This document shows, piece after piece, positions 49,206-58,292 of a stretch of DNA of 64,000 nt (position 1 is the stretch's first letter; each line of letters starts with the position of its first letter). The notes under the pieces were generated by a model. It was given only the letters and a program-made list of their open reading frames with translations, searched no databases and was not told the origin of the DNA. This DNA comes from Ruminococcaceae bacterium AB4001 (GTDB lineage Bacteria; Bacillota; Clostridia; Saccharofermentanales; Saccharofermentanaceae): assembly GCA_000621765.1 (NCBI GenBank), contig JHXJ01000012.1, positions 49,635 through 113,634 on the forward strand. The letters run 5' to 3'. Both the position numbers and the translations under genes were made by a program.

Positions 49206-51038
49206 ATGAAGATCTGCGTATTTATCGGCGACATGTACAGGGATTTCTCCCTGGCTATCATCAGGAGACTCGATTACTTTGCCCGCGAAAAGGGGCACAG
49301 GATCGATGTTTTCGGCTTGTGTTCCATTACGTCCACAAGCCCTCTTCATGTCACCGGATTTAAGAGCGTCTTGTCTCTTCCTGACACCCACCAGTACGAT
49401 GGCATCATCCTGTGTTACGATACGCTCAGCCATGAAGGATTAGGAAACGATCTCGTCGAAGAACTGCTGACCGACATGGATGCTCCGCCGGTAGTCTGCA
49501 TAAGGGCGGAGATCTCCGGCTTATACAATGTCATTCCAGACAATGAATCCCTTATGTATGACATAGCCAAGTACGTCATCTCCAAGTGCAAGACAGGTGA
49601 CATCGGTTTTGTAACGGGAAGGGAAGATCTTCTCGATTCCGGCGAGAGAAGAGCCGGATTCGAGCGCGCCATGCGTGAAGCCGGATTTGAGATCGATGAG
49701 AACAAGATCTTCCACGGCAATTACTGGATCAACCAGGGCCCCGAGATGGCCGATTTCTTTATCAAGAAGGATGGTACTCTTCCGGAAGCGATCATCTGTT
49801 CAAACGACTACGAGGCGATAGCCCTGAGCGACGAACTGATGCAGCGCGGTTATACCATCCCAAGAGATACCATCATCAGCGGTGTTGATAATGCTTCGGA
49901 AGGTGAGGACCACATACCTTCCATCACGACGATCGATGTCGCGAAAAATGAATTCGTGGATTATGCCATCGATATCCTTGAGAAAGTGCATTCAGGCCAG
50001 CCGGCCGAGCGCTGCATCATCGTTCCCGGCAAGATCTTATTCCGTGAGAGTACCGGAGATGCAGTCGATAAGAGGGATTTCTACAAGATCTTATGCGAGC
50101 TGAAAACGGCTTCCTCCGTTGCAATGGATGATACTAGAAACTACGTTGTCATTAACGCTCTTTTCGAAGGCGCCCTCACAAACGACGACTCCAAAAAGGT
50201 TGCGCTCGATGAGTTTAAGAAGATCGACAGCGTAAAGTCATGCTACTTCTTCAGATTCCGAGAGAACGACAGGGAGATGACCGGATATTTTACCAATAAG
50301 GGTGAGAATCATCTGGTTAACGTATCCGTCCCGGACGATAAGCTCATGCCCGAAGGACTTGAGAACGATGAGTCGGGAATGAGGGTATTTTTCTCGCTTG
50401 CATATAAGAATGAGATCTACGGATACGCCGCCCTTGTTTTCGATACTTCGTACCACTACTTTATCGATTACATGGTCGAGTATCTCATCACACAGGTCGG
50501 ACTTAGCATCAATAAATTAGAGCTTTACGAGAAACTCTTCGGTATCTCGGACGTTATCAGTCTCTATATCAGGGATCCGCTTACGGGAATCCTGAACAGA
50601 CGAGGATTCGAGAAGAATCTTCCCGACCTTTTCGACAAGGAAGGCAAGCCCATAAAGCCCCTTATTATCGTGTCGATAGACATGGACGAACTGAAATTCA
50701 TCAACGATAACCTCGGCCACAACTTCGGCGACGAGGCATTGAAAGAGATAGCCGGCTGCATAGAAAACTCTCTTAATCCGGGAGAGTTCGTCGCAAGGAT
50801 GGGCGGAGACGAATTTGCCGCGATACTCATCGATTCCGAAGTCGGAAGAGTCGCTAAGTTCGTAAGAAACGTCAGGAACAGGATCGGTGACATCAATGCT
50901 TCGAAGCGCAATCAGTATGAACTCAGTGCGAGCATAGGAACGAGTGAAGTCACCGAGTGGAAGGAAGTCATGGACTGCCTGCACAAAGCAGACAAAGCTA
51001 TGTATCTTGAGAAGAAAGCAAAGAAAAAGAACCGCTGA
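49206..51038 (+). CDS. LacI-type sensor domain fused to diguanylate cyclase
   Basis: This 610-residue soluble protein has residues 1-275 that match the periplasmic-binding-like sensor of LacI-family regulators (GIILCYD, PPVVCIRAE, GFVTGR, RRAGFERAMREAGF, ICSNDYEAIALSDELMQRGY) but without the HTH. A middle region (about 290-445) resembles a GAF-type domain. A GGDEF domain with intact MGGDEFAAIL follows. A small sugar-like ligand probably controls c-di-GMP synthesis. It is separated by 54 bases from the previous cyclase, so the two may be co-transcribed. The ribosome site is weak. Confidence 0.83.
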   Translation: MKICVFIGDMYRDFSLAIIRRLDYFAREKGHRIDVFGLCSITSTSPLHVTGFKSVLSLPDTHQYDGIILCYDTLSHEGLGNDLVEELLTDMDAPPVVCIRAEISGLYNVIPDNESLMYDIAKYVISKCKTGDIGFVTGREDLLDSGERRAGFERAMREAGFEIDENKIFHGNYWINQGPEMADFFIKKDGTLPEAIICSNDYEAIALSDELMQRGYTIPRDTIISGVDNASEGEDHIPSITTIDVAKNEFVDYAIDILEKVHSGQPAERCIIVPGKILFRESTGDAVDKRDFYKILCELKTASSVAMDDTRNYVVINALFEGALTNDDSKKVALDEFKKIDSVKSCYFFRFRENDREMTGYFTNKGENHLVNVSVPDDKLMPEGLENDESGMRVFFSLAYKNEIYGYAALVFDTSYHYFIDYMVEYLITQVGLSINKLELYEKLFGISDVISLYIRDPLTGILNRRGFEKNLPDLFDKEGKPIKPLIIVSIDMDELKFINDNLGHNFGDEALKEIAGCIENSLNPGEFVARMGGDEFAAILIDSEVGRVAKFVRNVRNRIGDINASKRNQYELSASIGTSEVTEWKEVMDCLHKADKAMYLEKKAKKKNR

Positions 51039-51054
51039 TGAGGCGGTTCTTTCA

Positions 51055-51483
51055 TTATGACTTTTTGAAGAGCTGATCCGGGAATTTGGACTTTACCGTT
51101 ATCTCTCCGTCTCCCAGGATAAATGTGTATTCCCAGCCGCCGTTGTCGTCCGCATCGCCGATCTCCGAACAGATCGTGTGCTCTTCATTGTCGAATTCCA
51201 TGTCGTATTCGAAAAGCTCGATGCTGCCTTCGGTGAAGTGGTTATAGTACACCTTAATGCCGGTGTCTGTTACCTCATATATTTCGAAATTCTCATCTGT
51301 ATCGGTCGCATCCCACTTGCCCATCCATGCCTGCTTCGGATCGATCTTCGCAGCTGTGGTTTCTGTTGTAGCGACAGTGGTCTCGGCCTGTGTTTCCGGT
51401 TGTGTTGCCTGCTCCTCTTTCGCGCATGCGGGTGCTAATACTGCCATGCATGCAGCGAGCATCAGGGTTATTGTCTTCTTCAT
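51055..51483 (-). CDS. Small lipoprotein of unknown function
   Basis: This 142-residue protein has a lipoprotein signal (LAPAC, Cys near residue 20), a Thr/Glu-rich linker to about residue 47, and a compact beta-rich domain beginning AWMGKWDATDTDENFEIYEV. The GKW-x-A-T-x-T phrase recalls small lipocalin-like extracytoplasmic proteins, but I cannot assign a family. It converges with the preceding cyclase (16-base gap). Confidence 0.65.
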   Translation of the reverse strand: MKKTITLMLAACMAVLAPACAKEEQATQPETQAETTVATTETTAAKIDPKQAWMGKWDATDTDENFEIYEVTDTGIKVYYNHFTEGSIELFEYDMEFDNEEHTICSEIGDADDNGGWEYTFILGDGEITVKSKFPDQLFKKS

Positions 51484-51591
51484 TCAGATACCGCCATTTC
51501 TGTTTAATGGGGTGATTATAACATTAGCTCCTGCTTTTTTATGGGCAAAGCAGGAGCAGATGAAAGGCAATAGTCTTGTAAACCTTATAGG

Positions 51592-52026
51592 TTACGAATT
51601 GATCGAGGCGATCGCAGCGATAATGACTGCCGATAATGAGATTGCAATATAAGCAAGGTAGATTCCCCAGAAGATCGTGAATCCGATACCGGTGTAACGG
51701 CCGGCTCTGCTTAATGCGGAGCTGAGCTTGATCCTGTCAGTATGGTATCCGCCTTTGCCGATGTAATCCAGAAGCGCAGCCCTGTTCTTGGTGGCCATAT
51801 TGATCGCGATAATGCTTCCTACGGGAAGAGTCGAGATCGCGCATGAGATGATCGCGTTCTTCAGGAATTCAGAAGCGACCCTCATGTATTCGGGATCATT
51901 GCGCTGGATGATCGGGCCCTGGGGCTGAGCATACTGGTACTGCTGCTGGTACTGCTGCTGGTACTGCGGCTGCTGATATTGCGGCTGCTGGTATTGCTGC
52001 TGTCCGTTGTAGTTGTTGTTTTCCAT
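51592..52026 (-). CDS. Gln/Tyr/Pro-rich small membrane protein
   Basis: This 144-residue protein starts at ATG 52026 (GGAGG eight bases upstream; the five residues further out lack support). Residues 1-45 are low-complexity QQYQQPQY repeats. Two hydrophobic segments follow, with a charged loop, giving a dispanin-like topology. The repeat tract is the kind that can vary in length. Function unknown. It probably sits in the cytoplasmic membrane with its Q-rich tail in the cytoplasm. Confidence 0.65.
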   Translation of the reverse strand: MENNNYNGQQQYQQPQYQQPQYQQQYQQQYQYAQPQGPIIQRNDPEYMRVASEFLKNAIISCAISTLPVGSIIAINMATKNRAALLDYIGKGGYHTDRIKLSSALSRAGRYTGIGFTIFWGIYLAYIAISLSAVIIAAIASINS

Positions 52027-52205
52027 AAATATATCCTCCATTATCCATTATTCCGTGATGCCTGATATGGCATTCTTCAAAGAATTATACCACGGTATAT
52101 AGGTGAAATAATAAATAATTGGTAAAGGTTAAGAGGGCGGGAAAAGCATTCTTTTCGATTTTTCGCGAAAAAAGTGTGAAAATAGAAATCCCGTTCGTCT
52201 TATAG

Positions 52206-52217
52206 GTGAGATCTCAC
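52206..52217. promoter_or_regulatory. 12-bp palindrome upstream of the ECF sigma gene
   Basis: GTGAGATCTCAC is a perfect palindrome 28 bases before the sigma start, just after a CGTC motif of the type found at ECF -10 boxes (52197-52200). It may be an operator or part of an autoregulated promoter. The -35 match is unclear. Confidence 0.35.
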
Positions 52218-52245
52218 AAAAACGAGAAAAGGAAGGTCAGATCAA

Positions 52246-52734
52246 ATGAACAATGAAGCTGTGTTGAGATTCTTCGACGCGTATGCCGATGACGCTTTCC
52301 GTCTGGCATATTCGTTCCTTGGATCTAAGCCTGATGCCGAAGATGTTGTTCAGGATGTTTTCGTAAAACTTATAAGATCCGATATCACTATCAATAGGGG
52401 AAAGGAAAAATCATATATCCTTACAATGGTCGCCAACAGGTGCAGGGATGTTCTCCAGTCAGGAGACTTCGTTTTCAGGGTACCGTTCGAAGATGCGACA
52501 GAGGTAGGGTCAGACAATCAGGTTGATGATGAGGATTCGGAAATGTTTGCGGCAGTATCCCAACTCCCGGATAAGCTCAGGGTAACGATACATCTTCATT
52601 ACTATGAAGGTTACTCGATAAAAGAGATAGCCGACATCCTGAATATAGCCCCGTCAGCAGTATCGATGAGACTGACAAGGGCGAAAGAGATGCTCAGAAA
52701 GAATCTTTTAGGAGGAAGCAGCTATGCAGGATGA
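52246..52734 (+). CDS. ECF-type RNA polymerase sigma factor
   Basis: This 162-residue protein has sigma-70 region 2 (AYSFLGSKPDAEDVVQDVFVKLI outlined) and region 4 (LPDKLRVTIHLHYYEGYSIKEIADILNIAPSAVSMRLTRAK outlined) and no region 3, the ECF layout. AAGGAAGG lies upstream of the ATG. Its last 11 bases overlap the next gene, which encodes a membrane-tethered protein, so the two are a probable sigma/anti-sigma pair. Confidence 0.9.
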   Translation: MNNEAVLRFFDAYADDAFRLAYSFLGSKPDAEDVVQDVFVKLIRSDITINRGKEKSYILTMVANRCRDVLQSGDFVFRVPFEDATEVGSDNQVDDEDSEMFAAVSQLPDKLRVTIHLHYYEGYSIKEIADILNIAPSAVSMRLTRAKEMLRKNLLGGSSYAG

Positions 52735-53632
52735 TTACGTAAAAGCATTTGAAAAAATAAAGATGAACGAAAATAGAAAAGCAGAAATGCGCGAACTTTT
52801 AATGGAAGGCACAGCTACAGGAGCAAGGGTTCCCGCTAAGACAACACGCCTGGGTGCGGGCGCCAAGGCAGGCATCGCAGCCGCAGCAGTAACGGTAACA
52901 CTGGGAGCACTTTTCATTATCCCTACAACGAGAAACACCATCTATGCCGGTGTAAGAGCCCTGTTCAACAAGGAAGTTCCGGAAGGCGCTACAGACGTGC
53001 TCGAGAAGGAAGCTGAAGGAAGAGCAGAGAGAGTCATCCCCACGGATGAAGTATCCGAATCTGAAGCAGAAGAGATCCTGGCAGCCGTATCTTCACAGGA
53101 TCAGGCAGAAGATGATTTCTTCGAAGCAGTTACGGTCACCGCGGAATACTATTCCGACCCTGATCTTAATGAACTCGCCAACTACTACGCTCAGCAGGGA
53201 TATTCTCTCCTCGATCTCGAAAAGAATGTCGAATACGATGATTTTCTCAGCTTATACAATACGAGAGACTGGTTCTCATCCGGATTTACCGTCTCATACT
53301 GGGTCGGCGACAACGCATTCGGTTACAGCGGCAGCACGGTCGTATTCAAGGCCACAGAGGAGCAGCTTGAAGGCTTCCTTCTGAACAACCTCGACCGCAT
53401 CAACACGGAGAGAACAGACCACAATCAGGAAACTGTCACCTACGATGAACTCTGGACCGAGAGCACCGATTCCGATGGCAACAGAGTCATTACAGGCTCC
53501 TGGACAGGTCCGGAACCCGAGTTGAAGCTCGAGCCTTCAGACAGAGCAAGATTCATCAACTACGCGGTCACTTATGATGCAGAAACGCAGATCGTTATCT
53601 GCTCGATCGAAGAAGGCGGCGGCGTAGGCTGA
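52724..53632 (+). CDS. Probable anti-sigma factor, membrane-anchored
   Basis: This 302-residue protein starts within the end of the ECF gene, with AGGAGG nearby. The N-terminal ~45 residues are cytoplasmic and charged, a single helix (about 48-66) crosses the membrane, and a ~235-residue acidic domain lies outside. It has no zinc-binding HxxxCxxC motif, so it is not a standard ZAS anti-sigma. The role is inferred from the operon overlap and topology. The external domain could sense envelope stress. Confidence 0.68.
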   Translation: MQDDYVKAFEKIKMNENRKAEMRELLMEGTATGARVPAKTTRLGAGAKAGIAAAAVTVTLGALFIIPTTRNTIYAGVRALFNKEVPEGATDVLEKEAEGRAERVIPTDEVSESEAEEILAAVSSQDQAEDDFFEAVTVTAEYYSDPDLNELANYYAQQGYSLLDLEKNVEYDDFLSLYNTRDWFSSGFTVSYWVGDNAFGYSGSTVVFKATEEQLEGFLLNNLDRINTERTDHNQETVTYDELWTESTDSDGNRVITGSWTGPEPELKLEPSDRARFINYAVTYDAETQIVICSIEEGGGVG

Positions 53633-53657
53633 TATCGCTTTTGATATTTAAATTGAT

Positions 53658-53683
53658 GGGGCTGTCACTTCGGTGGCAGCCTC
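53658..53683 (+). terminator. GGGGCTGC-type terminator of the ECF operon
   Basis: GGGGCTGTCAC (53658-53668), a TTCG tetraloop, and GTGGCAGCCTC (53673-53683) pair over 11 bp with two G-U pairs, followed by TTTCATTCTTT. Confidence 0.75.
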
Positions 53684-53737
53684 TTTCATTCTTTAGTCAC
53701 TTGGGAAAGTCGGGTTATTAACTCCGGCTGGGAAATA

Positions 53738-55114
53738 TTACTTAACGATATTCCTGATCCAGACGCCTGACCTGACGAAGAAGAATGCGATCACGCACTT
53801 GAAGATCTCCAGGCCGCTTACGATAGCAATCATGTATGTGATGCCCAGGTTTGTGAAACGGCTCAGGCAGTATGCCGTGGTTACCGCGATCACCCATGTG
53901 TATACGCAGTCGAAAAGCACCGTGATCAGCGTGTTTCCGCCGGATCTCATTATGAAGTAGGACGCGTGCGTGTATGAGCAGAAGGGCATCATGACCGCGG
54001 TGATCAGGATGAAGCTCGTGGCGAGGGAACGGATGTAATCCGATGTGTTATAGAGCAGCGGGAAGAAGGGTGATAAGGCGGCCATTACCAAAGCGAAAAC
54101 AATACCGCAGATGACTGTGACCCTGCGCATCGTATATGCTTTCTGTTTGGCTTCGTCGAGTTTGCCCGAGCCGAGGATATGTCCCATCATAATGCCGACT
54201 GCCTCACCCATTGCGATGAAGGCGACGCCCATCAGGTTCCAGAGAGTGGACTGGATGTTGAGGGCGGCAACCGCGTCAAGGCTGCGGTAAGAATAGCACT
54301 GGTTGATGACTGTCATTCCGAGAGACCAGAATGTCTCGTTTGCCATGAGAGGCAGGGCTTTAAAGAAGAATCTCCAAACAAGTTTTCCGGGAATGCGGAA
54401 GTCGGAGAATGCTCCCTTGATGAAGGGGAAGATACTTGAATGAGTGCCTGTATATACGATGAGGATGCTGAGCTCTACGAATCTGGAAATAACCGTGGCG
54501 ATAGCAGCGCCCGATGCTCCGAGAGCAGGAAGTCCGAAGTGGCCGTAGATGAGCAGATAGTTGCCGATGAGGTTTACGAAGATCGCGCAAAGTGAGGAGA
54601 ACATCGGAACTTTCGTGCTTCCGAGATCCCTTAATGTGCCGGCATAAGCCTGAGTCAGTCCGATCGGGATAAGACCGACGAGCATGATGTTCATGTAATT
54701 AACACCGATCTCCAAAGTCTCGGCAGCGTCAGCCGGATCACCTTCACCCAAGAGGAAAAGGCTGATCAGGTTACGTGAAAGGCAGGCTAATACGACTATG
54801 CAGATCGCGGCGAGGATCGTATTGAAAACGATCTTGAAGCGGAAGGTGTAACGGATACCTTCGTCATCGTTCTTGCCCTTGTACTGGGCAGTGAAGATGC
54901 CTACTCCGGCGGTAGCGCCGAAGATGATCAGGTAGAAGACGAAGATCAGCTGGTTAGCGATTGCGACACCGGAAAGCGCGTTCGTACCGACCTGCCCGAT
55001 CATGAGATTGTCGAGGAGGTTTACGAAGTTCGAGATGCCGTTCTGTACCATCATCGGGATGGCGATCTTCAGAAGCGTCTTGATATAAGATCTGTCGTTA
55101 ATTCTTTCATCCAT
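53738..55114 (-). CDS. MATE-family efflux transporter
   Basis: This 458-residue protein has 12 hydrophobic helices in two bundles of six, with the MATE landmarks ITAVMMPF, LDAVAALNIQSTLW and an N-terminal PMMVQNGISNFVNLLDNLMIG (outlined). It should export drugs or cationic metabolites in exchange for Na+ or H+. Its promoter TTGATA-N17-TACAAT is at 55165-55193. The ribosome site is weak. It is monocistronic and no resistance regulator is adjacent. Confidence 0.9.
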   Translation of the reverse strand: MDERINDRSYIKTLLKIAIPMMVQNGISNFVNLLDNLMIGQVGTNALSGVAIANQLIFVFYLIIFGATAGVGIFTAQYKGKNDDEGIRYTFRFKIVFNTILAAICIVVLACLSRNLISLFLLGEGDPADAAETLEIGVNYMNIMLVGLIPIGLTQAYAGTLRDLGSTKVPMFSSLCAIFVNLIGNYLLIYGHFGLPALGASGAAIATVISRFVELSILIVYTGTHSSIFPFIKGAFSDFRIPGKLVWRFFFKALPLMANETFWSLGMTVINQCYSYRSLDAVAALNIQSTLWNLMGVAFIAMGEAVGIMMGHILGSGKLDEAKQKAYTMRRVTVICGIVFALVMAALSPFFPLLYNTSDYIRSLATSFILITAVMMPFCSYTHASYFIMRSGGNTLITVLFDCVYTWVIAVTTAYCLSRFTNLGITYMIAIVSGLEIFKCVIAFFFVRSGVWIRNIVK

Positions 55115-55164
55115 TTTCTAAAATATTCCACGCGCGTATATACTCTTGCTTTGTCGATTCGAGA

Positions 55165-55193
55165 ATTGTAGCAAAAGCCTTAAAAAGTATCAA
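55165..55193 (-). promoter_or_regulatory. Promoter of the MATE gene
   Basis: The minus strand reads TTGATA (55193-55188), a 17-base spacer and TACAAT (55170-55165). Confidence 0.65.
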
Positions 55194-55212
55194 CAAAAAA
55201 ATTTAAATAAGA

Positions 55213-55629
55213 TCAGTATTCGGTCCGCACGCTTTCAAGACCGTAGATCTCTTTGAAGCGCTTCTCGTCCTCTGACGTTCTTATGACCATGACCTCAGTG
55301 AAATGTCCGTTCTTCCTGTCTTTGAAACCGGCGACTTTTTCGCCCGTGCAGATCGAACTTCTGATAACGGCATACTGCGTGGAAGGGTCAAACTTTATCT
55401 CATCTTTAAGGGCCTTTTCGTAGTAGGGGACCTTTGAATTATCCTGATGCATTTCGATCGCGAAAAGGATACCAAAGGCAAGCAGAATAAGTCCGCCAAT
55501 GACCATGAAAACTATGGAAGCAACGCGGGAGAAATGCCAAAGGATCAATGGAACAACGACGCCGGCTATAAGGCCCGACGCTATCCAAATCCCACCGTAA
55601 TGAATCGAATTTATCTTCGGTATCCGCAT
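55213..55629 (-). CDS. Small two-helix membrane protein
   Basis: This 138-residue protein has two membrane helices (about 12-32 and 36-60) and a C-terminal soluble domain (about 75-138) with SSICTGEKVAGFKDRKNGHF and a final beta strand. I recognise no family. It lies 17 bases from the aldo-keto reductase gene upstream on the same strand and could be co-transcribed. Confidence 0.6.
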   Translation of the reverse strand: MRIPKINSIHYGGIWIASGLIAGVVVPLILWHFSRVASIVFMVIGGLILLAFGILFAIEMHQDNSKVPYYEKALKDEIKFDPSTQYAVIRSSICTGEKVAGFKDRKNGHFTEVMVIRTSEDEKRFKEIYGLESVRTEY

Positions 55630-55646
55630 TTTCCGCAGCCCCTATA

Positions 55647-56660
55647 TCAGACAGGTTTGCCTGCCAGGATCTCCTTGTAGTCAGCCAGGTTCTTCTTCAA
55701 AAGATTCGGGATGTCGAGTTCGTAAGGGCACCTGGTCTTGCAGATCCCGCAGTCGACGCAGGAATCAATCTTGAGCATCTCCTGCTGCCAGTAATCCGTG
55801 AGCCAGTTCTGCGAAGGAGCCCTTCTTACCATCTGGCTCATTCTGGCGCACTGGTTGATCGTGATGCCGACCGTGCAGGGCATGCAGTATCCGCAGCCTC
55901 TGCAGAATTCGCCGAGGAGCTCGTTCCTGTCTTTGTCGATCACGGTTTTGAGTTCGTCAGTCATGGTCACTTCGTTTTCGAAAAATGAGAGCCATTCATC
56001 AAGTTCGGACTGCCTCTGGATACCCCAGATGGGAAGCGCGTCGTACTGGCTCATGAAAGCCATGCATGCGCGTGAATTCGTAAGAAGACCGCCCGACAGC
56101 CCCTTCATTGCGATGAAGCCCATGTCGCGCTCTTTGCAGAGGTTGACGAGCGCGATGTCGCGGTCGCTCGCAAGGTAGGAGAAGGGGAACTGCAGTGTCT
56201 CGTATAGGCCGCTGTTTACTATGTCTTCGGCGACGCCGATCTTGTGGGCAGTAATTCCGATGTGCCTTATCTTACCCTGCTTCTTTGCTTCGACGAGGCA
56301 GTTGTAGATATCGTCTTCTTCGGTGTAGCATTTCGCCGCGCAGTGAAGCTGGTAGATGTCGAGATAATCAGTCTTGAGATTGGTGAGGGTGGTGTTAAGG
56401 TCTTCTTCGAATTTCTCTTTTGTCGTCGCACCCGTTTTCGATGAGATGAAGACCTTGTCGCGCATGCCTTCAAAGGCCTTGCCTACCTTTTCCTCGCTGT
56501 CGGAATATGCTCTCGCTGTATCGAAAAATCTCATGCCGCCGTCGTATGCGTTTCTTAAAAGGCTAACTGCTTCATCGGTGGTGACACGCTGGATGGGAAG
56601 CGCGCCGAAAGCGTTCTGCGGAACTGTGATCTCTGTCATGCCGAGACGGATGTTTTTCAT
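55647..56660 (-). CDS. Aldo/keto reductase with C-terminal Fe-S cluster domain
   Basis: This 337-residue protein has the AKR N-terminal half (FFDTARAYSDSEEKVG, SSKTGATTKEKF, YLDIYQLH, IGITAHK) with the catalytic Tyr in ARAYSDSE. The C-terminus has CRGCGYCMPC and CVDCGICKTRCPYEL, two Cys clusters fit for one or two [4Fe-4S] centres. This matches the COG1453 group of electron-transfer AKRs. It likely reduces an aldehyde or ketone using ferredoxin-type electrons. Divergent from the FAD oxidoreductase, with which it may share a pathway. A GAGGGGG ribosome site is present. Confidence 0.87.
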   Translation of the reverse strand: MKNIRLGMTEITVPQNAFGALPIQRVTTDEAVSLLRNAYDGGMRFFDTARAYSDSEEKVGKAFEGMRDKVFISSKTGATTKEKFEEDLNTTLTNLKTDYLDIYQLHCAAKCYTEEDDIYNCLVEAKKQGKIRHIGITAHKIGVAEDIVNSGLYETLQFPFSYLASDRDIALVNLCKERDMGFIAMKGLSGGLLTNSRACMAFMSQYDALPIWGIQRQSELDEWLSFFENEVTMTDELKTVIDKDRNELLGEFCRGCGYCMPCTVGITINQCARMSQMVRRAPSQNWLTDYWQQEMLKIDSCVDCGICKTRCPYELDIPNLLKKNLADYKEILAGKPV

Positions 56661-56783
56661 ACGGGCGCCCCCTCGAAAATAATATGGTTTAAATATATCA
56701 CATCGGCAGAACTGTTCGCGGACATAAAAGTGATATACTTACGGTTGTGTTTTTCGCACAGACATGAACAGGGGGAATATTCA

Positions 56784-58271
56784 ATGAAAAAAGTAATCAT
56801 TGTCGGAGGCGGTATCTCCGGAATGGCTGCGGGAATCATCCTGCAGAACTCAGGATTCGAGACAGAGATCTACGAGAAGAATCCTGTGGCAGGCGGAGAG
56901 CTTACAGGCTGGAAGCGTGAAGGAGTTTACATCGACAACTGCATCAACTATCTCATGTGCAGCAAAAAGGGAAGTGCCATGAATGAGCTCTGGCACGAGA
57001 TCGGCATGTTAGACGACAGCGTAAAGATGTATTCCAAGGACCGTTTCTTCACATATAAGGGACACGGCGGCGAGATTACTTATTGGAGAGATAAGGAAAG
57101 AACAAAGCGTGAGATGCTTGCGCTCTCACCTGAAGATAAAGACGTGATCGAGAAGTTTTTCGAGAACGTAACTAGAGCAGAGTCCATGATAATGCCCATC
57201 GACAAGCCGATGGACAAGATGGGCCCGAGAGATTTCATGAAGCTCGGAGACTTCGTTAAGAACGTTCCCGCAGCGCAGAAAGCATACAAGGGCGTAAGCG
57301 TTAAGGACCTGGGCGAAAGCTTTAAGAACCCCACATTGAGAAGTTCCGTAATGCTCACACACCCTGAGATGACTCAGGCTTATTCGTTCATCATGTCCTA
57401 TGCGATGGTCACATCAGGCAGCGGTGACATTCCGGAGGGCGGATCACTTGCAGCTGCCATGAGGATCGCAAACAGATATCAGGAAAAGGGCGGTAAGCTC
57501 CACGTTAATTCACCTGTTAAGTGCGTTAAGATCAACGGCAAGGTTGCTGAGGGAATCATTCTTGAAGACGGTACTGAGGTTAAGGCAGATTACGTTATCT
57601 GCGCTACAGATGCAAACCACACATTCACAAAGCTTCTTCCTGCTCAATACATGCCTAAGAAGCTAAAGAAGTGCTTCGACGATAAGGAGCATTTCTCCGT
57701 ATTCAGCAAGTATCACGCAGCTTTCGTTGTTGACTGCAAGATGAATGTCGAGCCCGATACGACATGCTGGGAGAGCGACGGAATCAAGGTCTGGGACAGA
57801 GAGATCAAGGACTTGGGTTTCATCTGCTACGATTACGATCCGACGCTTACACCCGAAGGCAAGACAAGCATCCAGGTCAAGCTCTTCCAGTACGGCAAGG
57901 AAGTCGACAACTGGTTTGATCTTGCCAAGGACCCCGAAAAGTACGAAGCAAAGAAGATGGAAGTCGCAAATGCCATCATGGCCGAGATCGAGAAGCAGTT
58001 CCCTGAGACAAAGGGTAAGATCAGGGTTCTCGACGTATGGACACCTGTTACATATGCGAAGCACTGCAACGCATACAGAGGCGCTTACATGGCTTTCGTT
58101 GCAGACAGGGATACAAAGACTGTTACTACACCCGGTGTCGTTAAGCAGCTCAAGAATGTATTCCTTGCAGGCCAGTGGCTCATGGGTTCAGGCGGACTTC
58201 CGCCGGCAACAGCGCAGGGCAGATATGCTGCATGGCGTATCTGTAAAAAAGAGGGCGTTGAATGTAAGTGA
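56784..58271 (+). CDS. FAD-dependent oxidoreductase, phytoene-desaturase/CrtI-like
   Basis: This 495-residue protein starts at ATG 56784 (AGGGGG upstream). The first 35 residues hold the dinucleotide-binding motif VIIVGGGISGMAAGIILQ and the GG-doublet EIYEKNPVAGGELTGW. The C-terminal PGVVKQLKNVFLAGQWLMGSGGLPPA (outlined) completes the FAD site. It belongs to the amine-oxidase/phytoene-desaturase superfamily, which also includes retinol saturases; the substrate is unknown and carotenoid genes are absent. Its stop lies inside a hairpin shared with the convergent EAL gene. Confidence 0.87.
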   Translation: MKKVIIVGGGISGMAAGIILQNSGFETEIYEKNPVAGGELTGWKREGVYIDNCINYLMCSKKGSAMNELWHEIGMLDDSVKMYSKDRFFTYKGHGGEITYWRDKERTKREMLALSPEDKDVIEKFFENVTRAESMIMPIDKPMDKMGPRDFMKLGDFVKNVPAAQKAYKGVSVKDLGESFKNPTLRSSVMLTHPEMTQAYSFIMSYAMVTSGSGDIPEGGSLAAAMRIANRYQEKGGKLHVNSPVKCVKINGKVAEGIILEDGTEVKADYVICATDANHTFTKLLPAQYMPKKLKKCFDDKEHFSVFSKYHAAFVVDCKMNVEPDTTCWESDGIKVWDREIKDLGFICYDYDPTLTPEGKTSIQVKLFQYGKEVDNWFDLAKDPEKYEAKKMEVANAIMAEIEKQFPETKGKIRVLDVWTPVTYAKHCNAYRGAYMAFVADRDTKTVTTPGVVKQLKNVFLAGQWLMGSGGLPPATAQGRYAAWRICKKEGVECK

Positions 58272-58292
58272 TGTCAGAAGTGACATCACTTA
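58265..58292. terminator. Hairpin shared by two convergent stop codons
   Basis: TAAGTGATGTCA (58265-58276) pairs perfectly with TGACATCACTTA (58281-58292) around GAAG. It contains the stop of the FAD oxidoreductase gene (58269-58271) and that of the minus-strand EAL gene (58290-58292). No T run follows, so it may act as an mRNA 3'-end stabiliser or weak terminator in both directions. Confidence 0.5.
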
